The notes beneath the pieces were generated by a model, which was not told the DNA's origin, did no database searches, and was given only the letters and a program-made list of their open reading frames with translations. DNA of 64,000 nt, taken from positions 1,364,001-1,428,000 of the forward strand of contig JBCAQO010000004.1 in assembly GCA_039111635.1 (NCBI GenBank), read 5' to 3'. The DNA comes from Heterobasidion occidentale (Eukaryota; Basidiomycota; Agaricomycetes; Russulales; Bondarzewiaceae). Positions 1 through 11,743 of the stretch are shown in pieces. The position numbers and the translations under genes were made by a program. Positions within the stretch are counted from its first letter, which is position 1; every line of letters starts with the position of its first letter.

Positions 1-2261
1 GGCAGTGCATGGACCGGAGCGGAAGAAGGGCGGTTGAAGTGGGCTTCGGCCGTCCTAACATCGATCCTTGGCGGATGAAATCTTCTTACCTGCTGCGACA
101 CAGGAGTCATGTCTTGTTTGTCCTCTCCTGCTGTTTGCCAATAGCGCCTGATGGCAAGTTCACAATGTAAATATCAGGGGGAGTTCGCACTCTATGCCAG
201 AGAGAAGACACACCTGTTTTCTTGCTGTTTCCGACCACGCGATCGAACGAGGGCGATAAGTAGACCGTCTGAGAATATACAAAGCTTCGCGATGGCAAAG
301 CGGGCGCCGTTATTCCACGTCCGCACTCCACTTCAACATATCCAGGGTTCAACATTCCGCGAAGCTGCTAGTCGCATTCGAGACGTCGACGTCGAGGCTA
401 AGGAGTTGCGCGAAAGACTGCGAGAGACTTAAAATACGCCAGGGCAGAGAAGATACCGCTCGGAGTTGATGCTCCGTCAGACAACAGATCTCGGAAGACA
501 GTCGTCTTCCCACACCCGTAATGAACGAAGGCTGATGGACTTGTGCGTGGGTTTATATATATAGGCTCGGACGTTTCAAGACAGGTCGACACAACGTGCT
601 CCTGGGTGCAGTAGTGAAAAGATGTATTGAATCCAGTGCGAATAGAGCTTCAAAGCTGCTAAAAGAGATGTTGTCCAGCCGTTGTTGAATGCCGAAGAAA
701 TTGTAAGACCAAAAGCTTGTGCGGTAGTCATCAGATTTTCAGATTCCACGATTAGACACTGCATCGGCATGGACAGCATTGGAGCGCTCAAGCGCTGAAA
801 AGTCATGAATTGCTCATAAGACTCAAATGAACGAACTCGCGACACCGCCACCTGCGCCGAATGAGTATATCCGTTGTGTATCGGTCCTGAATGGAAGACT
901 TACACTCGATATATCGAAGTGCTCAAGTAACCCCCCAATCGCCGACCTTTCCCTTCGCGTTAGGCTTTGATCACTAAGTAAAGGAGGTCCGTGTGTGCCT
1001 CGACCGTGTCGACCGGGAAAGCCTACTAGCAGGGTGATCTCGAGCGTTTGTAAGCGATTCTGCTACGGCTTTCGACGAAAGCCTGAGGATTGCCTGCCCA
1101 GGTCTACGACTAGATGGAGATGAGTGGAGCGGTAGATGACGGCAATGTGAACGGACAATGAGCAGGACTCCAATCTGCTGAACTCCGATGCCCCAAGCGA
1201 GAGGATATGAGTGGAGAATTGTTAATTTACCACCGTTCACTCGGAGTCTGTCCGGCAACGAAAGCTTCGATCCAGGCTATATTCGTCTGTTGAGAAGCAC
1301 ATGCTGGCTCCTTGGGAAGGTGTCAAGCGCGTGAGCTTTGCGGAGGTGTTTGCAGTTGCATGCGACGTCTCAAACAGGCCCGATGCACTGTGGCGTGGCC
1401 TGAATATCTCGGACACAGCCGTCTTTTGGAATTCCGCTGCCCCACGGTGATGCTCCGGACGAATATGCGCCTCAGAATTTCAGACTCCGGGAGACAGCTG
1501 TCAAGACATAAAACATTGGTCTCAACGCTCTTGAACTGCACCACAGTTACATGCTTCAGAAGGGGATACCCTCCGAGGCCTTACTTTCTCGTGTGGGGTG
1601 AGTCCCGATCTGATTTGACAAAAAAATCAATCTTTCCGCCCGCACACTCGCATATTTACCGAGCAGCGAGGGTCTTGCGCTCTAGCCCTCCCGTTATAGA
1701 TTTCTCGCTATGTTTACTCATCATAGTCAAAACAGAGCAGCCTCCAGCCGGGCATGAGTTTTTTTTTGTTCCCACATCTTGCGGAGTACGCAAGCAATAT
1801 GCAGCCACGCTGCAACGGACGTCACCCACCGGTGGACCAGAGCGCCTTGTTCTAAATATCAGTGCTCGACCATTTCTCACCACCAAAGTCTTCGTTTCGG
1901 AATGTTCATCTAGATGGCTGTCCTCTGCCGGCACTTGTCGTACATGCTCTGTGGAACATATCTGCTCCAGTTCAATTTGCACGGCCCGCAGCGCAATCAC
2001 CTTCTTCTGGCACTGCTTTGGGCAAGGCTAGTTTTTTTGGACCGCTCTATCTCAGACTGTGAGCCCATCCAAACCGGAGCATCTCTCTAACCGTGCCTAT
2101 CAAGAATATCTCATCGACGGGGCTCGAACAATAGGACAGACTCGCGTTTCTCTTAAGATGCTCTTGCACCCAGTTTTTTCAGCTCGAACAGACCTTCGCT
2201 CTGGCACGATTTCAGTTTACCGCCTTCCCCTACCATTGTCTATCTCGGGGATTTTCGAACC
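1..2261. other. no supported gene in the first 2.3 kb
   Basis: Open frames of up to 239 codons occur on both strands, but none has a recognisable domain, a convincing splice pattern or sustained coding-like composition. A minus-strand stretch at 398-592 contains a GCGKTT string that resembles a Walker A loop, but no further ATPase motif was found near it. The last few hundred bases are probably the promoter and 5' UTR of the GH16 gene that begins at 2262. Confidence 0.5.
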
Positions 2262-4608
2262 ATGTCCTCCCCTGCGGCATCCCCTGTTCCTTCTCACTTA
2301 ATTCTCAATGATACCGATGAGACATCAAATCCGCTGGAACCGCTTTATGTTATCGACGGCGATCGGCTCTCTATCCTGAGCGAAGACCCTTCACACCCTA
2401 CGTCTGCCCTAGAAGGGGTGTCTTCCCTTCAAGATCGCCAAGAAAGTGCGATCAGTTTCGACACGATCTCGCCCACTCCCCTCCCGGAAAATGATAGACG
2501 CCTCACCAACCCATTTGGCACCCCTGGAGCGGAGCAAACCAACCCATTCTCGCCTCCAGCGAGCATCATGAGCTTCAGCATGAGCGGGGACCATACCCCC
2601 CGGATGTCGTCCGCGCTCGCCTCCGGCTCAAGCGGACAACCCTACACTTTCCAGGATCTGCATCAGAGAATCAGCGCCGTCAACTCTGTACAGACCAGCT
2701 TCGCCGATCTCAGCCACTCTCGCAACCTCAGCGCGACCGTTGGCCTGCGCGAGCCCTTCGCCTCGCCTCCGCGGCGCACGATCTTCCAACGGCGGGCGAC
2801 CTCGCCCAACAACAGCATATTCCCGAAGCGGACCACGCGCACCCGCCCGCGATCGACCATGCTGTCGCTATCTGATCCCATACAGAAGCCTTGGTTGAAG
2901 GCCAAGGACTCGACTGCGCGGCTGGCGTACTTCATCACGTACGGTGTCATGTTGATGGGGGTCGCGGCGAGCGCCGTGCGAATCTATTTTGGGTGGATGT
3001 CGGTCCCGCTACTGGGCCGCGTGTGTCTGGTGCTCGATGAGGAGTTCCAGGGCAGCGAGCTGGATACTGAGAACGTGTGGATGCGAGAGGCCGATATGGG
3101 TGGTTTCGGGCATGTGTCTTTTCATATCTATCTTGGTGCCAGGATCGTGCTGATCGACGCTGGTTTTTTTCACACAGAAATGGCGAGTTCGAGATGACCA
3201 CGACGTCTTCGAACAACTCGTTCATCCGGAACAACCATCTTTATCTGCTGCCCACCCTCACTTCCTCCGTCATCGGACAGGACGCCGTGCTGGATGGCTA
3301 CACCTTCAACTTGACGGGCTGCACCAACGCGAACTCGACCTCGTGCGGCGCTGTCAGTAACAGGACGGCGGGTGTTGTCATCAATCCGGTGATGAGCGCG
3401 CGCATCTCTACCAAGGGCAAGAAGAGCATTCGCTACGGACGCGTCGAGGTCAATGCGAAGTTGCCGCGAGGGTGAGTGCCAGCCAAGTCTTCCAATCCGC
3501 ATCTTTGTCTGACCTCTATTTATTTTCAGAGACTGGGTTCGTCATCGTCGTCGCTTTGAAAGATGTCCGGGAGTAATCGAAAGTTTCTTTCTAGATGTGG
3601 CCTGCAATCTGGATGCTCCCAGAGAACAACACGTACGGCCCGTGGCCGATTAGCGGTAAGTCGTTCCGCCTCGTCAACAACCATGTGTATGTTGCTCACG
3701 ATACATCCGGGACAGGCGAGATCGACATCATGGAGTCTCGCGGTAACGGAGTCGAATACCCATCTCAGTACGTCTCGCCTTTCCATCTTTCAATCCTCAT
3801 AGCTCAATTTCCCCGACATCGCTATAAAAGGGGTATCAACTATGTCCGGGGCTCCCTGAACTGGGGACCCCTGACCTGGCTCAACGGCGTGGCCAAGACG
3901 TTCGGCTGGTGGTCCGAACGACGCTCCTCGTACGACAAGGCGTTCCACACCTACGCCCTAGAATGGTCGCCCGAATTCATGTGAGGACGCACGTTCTCCC
4001 CACGCGCACGCACCGGGGCCGCCCCTGACGCTCGCGCTCGACCTCGGACTTTAGACGGATCTTCGTGGACAGCCGCCTGCAGTACATGCTCCAGCTCAAG
4101 TTCGACATCCCCTTCTTCGAGCGCGGCGACTTCCCCGTGTCCGTCTCGAACGAGTCGCAGCAGATCATCCTCCCGGACCGTGGGCGGGCGCGGGCAACTC
4201 CGCGCCCTTCGACCAGTGTACGTCCCTGACCCCCTGGCTGTCTGCGCGTTCGAGGAGGACGCAGATGACGATGACGATTTGAGCAGCGTTCTATCTCATC
4301 CTCGACGTCGCCGTCGGCGGGACTAATGGCTGGTTCCCGGATAACGCGGGGAACAAGCCTGGTTGGACGGAGCTCTCAGTGCGTCGCGCTTGCATTCGTC
4401 GACGACGTGACGCCCGCTCACATCCACCTGTAGATGCTATGCAGCTGTTCGCCGAATCGCAAGACGAGTGGTCTGCGACGTGGCCCGAAGACGAGGAAGA
4501 CCGCGCGATGATCGTGTAAGTGCTCCTCTCTGTCGCCGTCCCGCCCCAGGACCGTCTGACATCGTGTAATGATTCAGCGACTCCGTGAAAATGTGGCAGC
4601 AGTGTTGA
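2262..4608 (+). CDS. KRE6/SKN1-type beta-glucan synthesis-associated GH16 membrane protein, one-base frameshift
   Basis: Predicted type II membrane protein of the KRE6/SKN1 group, which acts in cell-wall beta-1,6-glucan formation. Ten exons fit: 2262-3115, 3178-3471, 3530-3536, 3595-3655, 3716-3767, 3831-3980, 4055-4217, 4284-4382, 4434-4515, 4578-4608. A Ser/Pro-rich cytosolic N-terminus of about 215 residues precedes one membrane segment (AYFITYGVMLMGVAASAV). The lumenal GH16 domain shows GEFEMTT, a WPAIWMLPE stretch, the catalytic EIDIMES motif (ExDxxE) and VGGTNGWFPD. Exon 3 is a 7-nt microexon that restores the usual G-D-W before WPAIW. The frame breaks near 4180: adding one base makes all exons sum to 598 codons and restores an expected P-D-P-W-A run. 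The exon 8 donor is the least certain junction. The gene lies tail-to-tail with HGD. Confidence 0.85.
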
Positions 4609-4929
4609 GATGGACGAATGAGTGGACCGCGTCTGGGATCTATCGTAGTTTTCTCCTAGTGGCTAGTGGCTAGTGCCTCGCCGATTTGTACAGTACCACC
4701 TCGCTATTCCGCACCTCGTACGTGCCTTCCAGGGACACTTGATCTGACCAAAACAGAAAAAATTATGCACGTGCATACATGCAGCCTCCACGACCCCACG
4801 ACCCGCTCAGAAAAATCGCGCATAGCATGATCTCACAGGCACACGGCAACGCGCAGGCGCTAAAAATACAAACGTAGATACCCTCGCTCAACCCACCGAG
4901 CCCGACGCGCGCGAAGGACGAGCGCCATC
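4609..4929. other. convergent intergenic spacer
   Basis: About 320 bases between the ends of two convergent genes. It must hold both 3' UTRs and terminators. No conserved element or open frame worth naming was seen. Confidence 0.5.
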
Positions 4930-7580
4930 TCACGCCTTGGGCGCTTTCGGCTGCACCTCCTCCAGCCCGGCCGCGCGCAGGTCCGCGTTGACCTCGCCCA
5001 GGTGGTTCAGGAAGTTGCCCTTGAGGTTGTCCCACATCTTCGGCTCGTGCTCTGCAATCGGCGACCGTGCGCGCGCGCGTCAGCGTCGCGCTCTCGCACG
5101 CACACGCGAAGAGAGAGCAAGAAGAAAAGGGCACGCACCGTGCAGCTTCCCGGTGCGCTTCATCGCGTAGTCCGTGAGCGGCAGCATGAAGCTCGACTCG
5201 AACATGAACGCTGCAAAACCAAGCCCACTCATAGTCAGCCCACCGTCCCGCCTCCACAGCCCGTCGAACGCGCTCACCCATCGTGCCCTCGTGCACCCTC
5301 ATCGGCTGCAGCTCCGCCTCCGTCGCCGCCCTGAACTCGTCGTAGGACACTAGAAACCGAAACCAAAGCGCGCACGGCGTCGTCAGCGCGCGGGGCACAC
5401 GTGGACATGGGGAACGTGCGGGAAGACAGACCTCCGTGCGGGCAGAAGCCCGTCTCGTAGCTCGCGCCTCCGGGCTGGAACTCGTCGCTCCGGCCGCCGT
5501 AGACGCCGTAGACCAAGCCCATGAACTCCGTCGCGCTGTTGCGGTGGTAGAACTACACCGCCGCGCGTCCGTCGAACCGTCCGTCAGCACACCCTGCTCG
5601 CTCGTGCGCACGACGACTGGGGGCTCACCGGGGGGCGGAACGTGTGCGAGGCGACGTCCCAGCGCGGGCTGAAGATGAGCAGGTCCGTGAGCGCGTGGTG
5701 CGGGATCTTCGACTTGGCGGTGAGCACGCAGAAGATGGAGGGGTCGATGTGGTCCTTCGAGATGCTGCCCACGTTCACGAACTTCTCCATCGCGTACTTG
5801 TACGGCACGTAGCTGCCCCGCCGCCGCCGCCGCCGCGTGTGGTCGAGTTTGAGTTTGGGTTTGAGTTTGAGGAGTGCGAGTGCGAGTGCGAGTGCGAGTT
5901 TGGGTTTGGGTTTGGGCGCGCCGGGTTAGGGAGGCAAGGGCGGGGGAGAGCGGAGGGGAGGGACGTACTTGCCGGTCCAGGCGACGACGTCGAAGGGCGT
6001 GTGTTCCTGCTTGCACGCGAACATCTTCCCGCCGACCCTATCAACCAACCCCACACCACGTCAGCTCCGCAAGAGCGCGCAAATCGAAAGAAAGAACAGC
6101 CACTTGTAGACGACTGCACGACCCAAACAAAAAAACCCGTCAGTCGATCTATGTAGATGAGAGGCGCAGACGGGGAGGACGTACTTTCCCACGGAGACTG
6201 GTCGACGTCGAAGCTCGCGACGGGCGTCTCAAAGTCGCGCGGGTTCGCGAGGCCGTGCGTGCCCAGCGGGCCGAGCTCGGGCAGCTCGAACTGCGAGCCG
6301 AAGATCTCCTGGATGTCTGAAACCCAAAGTCAGCCCCGCGTGCGCTTTTTTATTTTATGAACGCACATCCGCGCGAGGGGCCGTCGGGCAGTATGACCTG
6401 TCGCGACGCGTCAGACGCGGAAAAAAACGCGCGGCTTTGGGCGCGGGCGGAGGCGCACCTTGAAGCGCATCCCGCGCTGGAGCACGACGAGCTCGCCCGG
6501 GCGCACCATCAACCTGCGAGCGCGCGAACCCAACCCCGGTCAGCATCAGCGCGAATCGCTCAAAACGCAGCACGACGACGACGCCGCCGCCGCGCGCACG
6601 CACTTTCCAAACTCGGTCTGGATGTCCATGCGGCCCTGCTGCGGGAGGATCATCATGTGGCCGTCGTTGTTGCAGAACGCCCTGTTCGCCATGGACGCGT
6701 TGGCGGCGTAGACGTGGAACGCGACGCCCTCGCGCAGCGTCGGGTCGCCGCTCCCGCAGAGCGTCTTAAGGCCGGCGACGAAGTCCGTCGGGGCGGCGGG
6801 GATGTCGAACGGCAGCCAGGCGAGCTGGGTCGGGCTGACGTGCACCCGCGGATTCGAGAGCGAGAAGTCGTGCTCCAGCTGTCCGTGGGGTGAGTAAGAT
6901 AGCGAGAGAGAGAGGGGGGGCGCACGTCGGGGTTGTCTGCGAGGCTCGTGAAGCCCTGGTGCGCGACCGACGGCCGGATGCGGTAAAACCAACTGAGGTG
7001 CCAAGATTGAGTATCGCGCGTGTAGTGTGCGCCGTGGGCAGCACTCACGCCGTCTTGCTCTCCGCTCGGGGAGCCACGAACGAGGTACCCGTCATCTATA
7101 GATTCAGAATTAGCAACCGGGAGCGAGAGAAGATGGCGAGACCCACCGATTCGGCGTACAGGTCATACTTGACTTTTTGAGGGCTATTCTGGGCGTGTGG
7201 AAGGACGCCAGGGCTGAGAGAACAGACATGATGGTTGCGGACGTGGCGAGAGAGATGTTGAGAGGTGGAGGACGCACACTGCCTCGCTGGCGAAGCGATT
7301 GCCGAACCCCACTTGGTAGGGGTACGGGTCTTTGTCCGAGGCGGTGGTGAGGTAGGCGGACCTTGCGGTGACGTTGTGGTTGGTGGAGATGCAGCGCACG
7401 GCAGTGGGGCTCTGCTATGCGGGTCAGCGTCGGGTAACGATGGGTGACGAGTAGACGGACGTGGGTGAGGGTGTTGACGCCTTGGAGTCTCCGCACTGGT
7501 GAGTGGACGACGGAGGGTGCGACGGCGCGCGGCAGCCTGAGGCAACGGCCAGACACGATTCGGGACCGGGCGGACAGCAT
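4930..7580 (-). CDS. HGD: homogentisate 1,2-dioxygenase
   Basis: Opens the ring of homogentisate to maleylacetoacetate in phenylalanine/tyrosine breakdown, using Fe(II). Sixteen exons join without any frame error into 525 aa: 7580-7461, 7411-7278, 7213-7147, 7095-7049, 6992-6926, 6878-6604, 6513-6459, 6397-6367, 6316-6185, 6113-6104, 6037-5969, 5812-5629, 5552-5432, 5349-5278, 5210-5139, 5051-4930. Hallmarks are DPYPYQVGFGNRFASEA, NSPQK, WFYRIRPSVAHQGF, the iron-ligand segment FYHRNSATEFMG (His and Glu) and CPHG (third ligand His). Exon 10 has only 10 nt. Exon 1 encodes 40 residues with many Arg and no Asp or Glu, like a mitochondrial presequence; exon 2 offers no alternative Met before the conserved core. 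Shares a 616-bp divergent promoter region with the transketolase-like gene. Confidence 0.95.
5819..5916. repeat. simple-repeat tract in an HGD intron
   Basis: A CCG run is followed by GTTTGA/GTTTGG units, four GAGTGC-type units and three TTTGGG units. It lies in the intron between HGD exons 11 and 12. TTTGGG resembles telomeric repeats but is too short and impure to be one. Confidence 0.7.
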
Positions 7581-8196
7581 CGAGAGGGGACGGAAGAGGG
7601 AAAGATGGAGAGAATGTAGCGGTCAGGGGCGGTAACGGGGGTTTTTATAAAGAGGGAGGCGGGGGAGCAGCATAAACGGATGATCCTGGCGGGGGCGTTG
7701 AGTCAAGGGGGACACCTAGAACCACGGCAGGCCCTGCGGAGGAGGGCACGCTATCCTGATTCGGCGATATTCTCCCAGTCGGGATTACGAGCACTGGCTC
7801 GTGGCGGGGAGGGGCGGAGCGGTATTGGTCTCGCCGTGGACAAGTGACCTGGAAAGTCATTCCATCTTGAGCGCATATCCGCGCGTCGCACCGGCCCTGC
7901 ACACACGCCTGCAGCGACGCCGCGCGCAGCGACTGGGGGAGGGGCGAGCGAGCGGTGTTCGCTGGGATGTGAACGTCGCGAGGTGTCGTTGGCGACGCGC
8001 TTGTGATGCGGCGGGGTCGTGCACGGCAAGCGCGACTCGAGCATGCACAGACGCGGGCACTGGGCACTGGGCCTGGGCCGGTGTGGGGATGGCCATGATG
8101 TCACCGCCCCCAGTAACTCCTCCATGACAGCCAAGCGCTCACACCCACCCATCAGGTTCACTCTCCCCACGCCCTCTCTTGTCTCCTACACCCACC
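7581..8196. promoter_or_regulatory. shared divergent promoter region, HGD and transketolase-like gene
   Basis: 616 bp between two start codons pointing away from each other. The HGD side contains a short TTTTTATAAAG stretch near 7643-7653 that could act as an AT-rich core promoter. No specific operator was recognised. Confidence 0.5.
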
Positions 8197-10771
8197 ATGG
8201 CCGGCGCAGAAGAAAAGTTCCCGATCGACCTCAAACAGTTCAAAAAGTACGTCCACCCCATCCCATCTCGCGCGAACCATGCTCAATTGACTCGATGTTC
8301 GCAGATTGAAGCTCGATCCGTCCAAGCCCCAGCTTTCCGACGAGCAGAGAAAGACCCTCAAGGCGAACATACAGCTCCTCCGCGATGCCATCGTCCTCTT
8401 CACCGCAACGGGCGCAGCACGCGGCGTGAGCGGACACACAGGTCAGCCGGACCCTCCACCGTGACACAGGCGCTCATGCACCACATCCCCACCAGGTGGT
8501 GCCTACGATACCGTCCCGGAGCTCTGCATCCTCCTCGCCCTCTTCGAGCACTCTGACCAGTTCTACCCCGTCGTCTTCGACGAAGCCGGTACGTCCCTCG
8601 CCGTCCCCCGCCCCGCGCATCGCCATAACAGACATCGTGCCCTCCAGGTCACCGTGTCGCGACCCAGTACCTCCTCTCCGCCCTCGAGGGCCACATCCCA
8701 GCCGAACACCTCCTCCACTACCGCGCCGCCAACTCCAAGCTCCCGGGCCACCCCGAGCTCGGCCTCACCCCGGGCGTCAAGTTCTCCTCCGGTCGCCTCG
8801 GCCACATCTGGCCGCTCGTCAACGGCGTCGCCCTCGCCCACCGCGACAAGACCGTCTTCTGCCTCGGCTCCGACGGCTCCCAGCAGGAGGGCAACGACGC
8901 CGAGGCCGCCCGCCTCGCCGTCGCCCAGAACCTGAATATCAAGCTCCTCATCGACGACAACGACGTCACCATCGCCGGCCACCCCTCCGAGTACCTCAAG
9001 GGCTTCGAGCTCCCGAAGACACTCGAGGGCCACGGCCTCAAGGTCTTCACCGTCCAGGGCGAGGACGTTGACCAGCTCTGGGGCGCCGTCGCCAAGGCCG
9101 TCACCCACAACGGCCCTGCAGCCAGTGCGCGGCCCTCTTTTCCTTACGCGCGCGTGTCCCGCGAGTGCTCACCGCGTCGTGCGCCGCACAGTCGTCTGCA
9201 AGCGCGTGATGGCGCCCGGTGTCGCGGACATCGAGGGCAGCCCCCACGGGCACGACGTCATCCCCGTCAAGGGCGCGCTCAACTACTTCAAGGCGCGCGG
9301 CTACCCGGCCGACGTGATCGAGAACATCCTGCTCAACATCAAGCCCACGACCGTGCCGTACCTGTACGTCGGCTCGACGCGCGAGAACGGCGCGAACCGC
9401 GTCGTGTTCGGCGAGGCCGTCAACCTCGTCCTCGACGGCCTCAGCAAGGAGGAGGCCGCGAAGAAGGTCATGGTCATCGACAGTGCGGCGTCTCTTTTTA
9501 TTTATTTATCTGCGCCTTTGCAATGTTCTGTTCTGAGGCTTGACCGCGTGCAGGCGACCTGGAGGGCTCGACGGGGCTCAAGGTCATCCATCAGAAGCAC
9601 CCGGAGGTGTTCGTCCCGTCGGGTATCATGGAGCGGGGCAACCTGTCCGCGGCCGCCGGGTTCGGGTTCGATGCGGACAAGTTTGGCGTGTTCTCCACGT
9701 TCTCGGCGTTCTTGGAGATGGTCATCTCTGAGCTCACCATGGCGCGCCTGAACAACGTGAACCTGCTCTGCCACTTTTCTCACTCGGGGGGTAAGCCGCT
9801 CCGCGCCGCTCGCGATCTCTCCCGACTAAACCCTCATGTTTCACCCCACAGTCGACGAGGTCCGCTTTTCTTCTCACACGCGTCCGCGCGAGTCGCTCTC
9901 TCGCTCTGTGCATGTGCTGACCCGCGCGCGCAGATGGCCGACAACACCTGCCACTTCGGCATCAACTCCTTCTTCGCCGACAACGGGCTCGGAGACGTGC
10001 AGTCGTGGCTGTACTTCCCCGCGGACCCGCTGCAGATGGTCGCGATCGTCCGGCGCGTCTTCTTCGAGCGCGGGCTGCGCTTCGTGTTCTCGACGCGCGC
10101 GAAGGTGCCGTGGATCCTGCGCGAGGACGGCGCGCGCTTCTTCGGGGAGGGGTACGAGTTCGTGCCGGGGAAGGACGAGGTGGTATTGGAGGGCAAGGCG
10201 GGATATGTGGTGTCGTTTGGGGACATGCTGTATAGGAGCTACGACGCGGTGTTGCGGTGCAGGCAGGAGGGCCTCGACGTCGGGCTGATCAACAAGCCGA
10301 CGCTGAACCTGGTGGACGAGCAGGTCATCAGGAAGATCGGCACCAGCCCGTTCGTGCTCGTCGTCGAGTCGTGGAACCAGAAGACCGGGGTGAGCCGTTC
10401 GGAGCGTCCGATCTCGCTCCCTCTGCAAACTGCTCACACGCTCACTCGCGGATGTAGCTCGGATCCAAGTACGGGACGTGGCTGCTCGAGCGTCAGCTCA
10501 CGCCCAAGTACGGCTATATGGGCACCAACAAAGAGGGCGAGTCTTTCGTGCGCTGTTGTCGGTCGTGACCCTCGCTGACACTGCTTCTGCTTCTTCGCGT
10601 GCGTGCTTCAGGTTGTGGCGGTTTGCAGGAGCAGATACCCCACCAGGGCTTGGATCCGCAGTGTACGTCGTTGCGGTGTCTTGATCGTCAGATCGATCAT
10701 GTGGATTCCTTTTATTTATTTATTTTTTCGTCGCAGCCATTATTTTGAAGATCAAGACGCTGTCTCATTAG
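8197..10771 (+). CDS. transketolase-like thiamine diphosphate enzyme
   Basis: Probable transketolase-family enzyme transferring two-carbon ketol units, most likely cytosolic. Eleven exons add up to exactly 638 codons: 8197-8246, 8305-8441, 8496-8588, 8648-9124, 9192-9482, 9554-9790, 9852-9859, 9934-10389, 10458-10536, 10612-10662, 10737-10771. The N-terminal pyrophosphate region has SGHTGGAYDTVPEL and the cofactor motif GSDGSQQEGND followed by LLIDDNDVT. The central pyrimidine domain has PSGIMERGNLSAAAGFG and HFSHSG. The C-terminal part includes VVESWNQKTG and ends KIKTLSH. Exon 7 is 8 nt long. The intron after 10536 begins with GC (GCGAGT) rather than GT; this choice restores the Gly-Cys-Gly-Gly run. 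At 637 aa it is somewhat shorter than classical fungal transketolase, so it could belong to a transketolase-like side branch. Confidence 0.88.
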
Positions 10772-11743
10772 ATTCGCCGAGGCGCGTGCGAGGTTGTACG
10801 AGGACGAGAAGATCGTGGCATCGACAAAGGTGCATGGAAGAAAGAAAGAATCTTGTATTGTTTGTAGAATGTAGTAACATGAAGTGTAAGACGATCGTCT
10901 CGAGACGAAAGGCGCCGCCGACGGCGCAAGGCGATGGATCAGAGAGACACGACCTAAGGGGAGAGAGAGAGTCAGGACATCGTGTCAAAACGAACACACG
11001 AGAACGCAATTCAGAGAACCGAGCTCGACACCAGTCCTCTTCGAATCGAAGAGTACTTTTAGACGGCACTTCCTAATTTTGTCGGTGTGAATCATCCCAT
11101 ACAGCAGTGCGACGTGCTAGACGATACAAAGGCGCAGAAAACTCACCGAAACTTCGCAAAATCCTCTTCGCAAAAGAGGGACTGGGGGAGCGGACGAGCA
11201 GGGAAGCACACCGCTTTTTTGAGTGTACGGGAGTATATAAGGTTTTCTCGTTCGAGCGCCGTCTGAACCGGTAGCCCGGCCCGCAAATTCTAAACGCCCA
11301 GCCTGCTGCTTATCCGACTCCTGATAACCTCCCACCTTGTCCATAACATTTGTTGTCATCCAAGACAAGCCGCCTGCGCGCCCGCCGAACCCATAGCAGT
11401 CCCATAGCCCGCATAAAATACCGCATTTCGGCAGAGCAGAGGCGAAAATTCGGATTTCCGTGAGTTTTCCCCCTTTTTTTTGTGTTACCTGGCCGCTTGC
11501 AGGGAGGCCGCCCCTTGTGGGCGCGATACCCGTGCTACCGCGGATATGTATGTGGTCGGCTACGCAATTATGCAACATATTCTGCGGCGGCACAGCAGCC
11601 GCCATCTGTGCGCGGTGTTCGGCCCCTGCGTCCCCTCGCGACGCGGCGCCGTGGGCGCCGTCGACGACGGGGCCGCCGTGGCCACGATGCACGCCGTGCG
11701 CGATAACGCGACCTGACGCCCCCTCTTGCCCCGCAGCGCTACC
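10772..11743. other. intergenic region without recognised gene
   Basis: About 970 bp between two plus-strand genes. A minus-strand open frame at 11117-11692 lacks any domain or splice support. The last 250 bp are presumably promoter and 5' UTR of the AT-hook gene. Confidence 0.5.

Noticed and set aside
1312..2031. 239-codon plus-strand open frame
   Set aside because: No domain, scattered Cys/Arg/Ser composition and no splice support; probably a chance frame.
5880..5930. Telomere-like TTTGGG and GGGTTAGGG strings
   Set aside because: Only a few irregular units inside an intron, embedded in other simple repeats; not a telomere or internal telomeric array.
4763..6016. 417-codon minus-strand open frame
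   Set aside because: It overlaps HGD exons in another frame; the Arg/Thr/Gln repeats come from the simple-repeat tract in an HGD intron.
8563..9108. 181-codon minus-strand acidic frame
   Set aside because: Mirror of transketolase-like coding sequence with biased GC third positions; a shadow frame.
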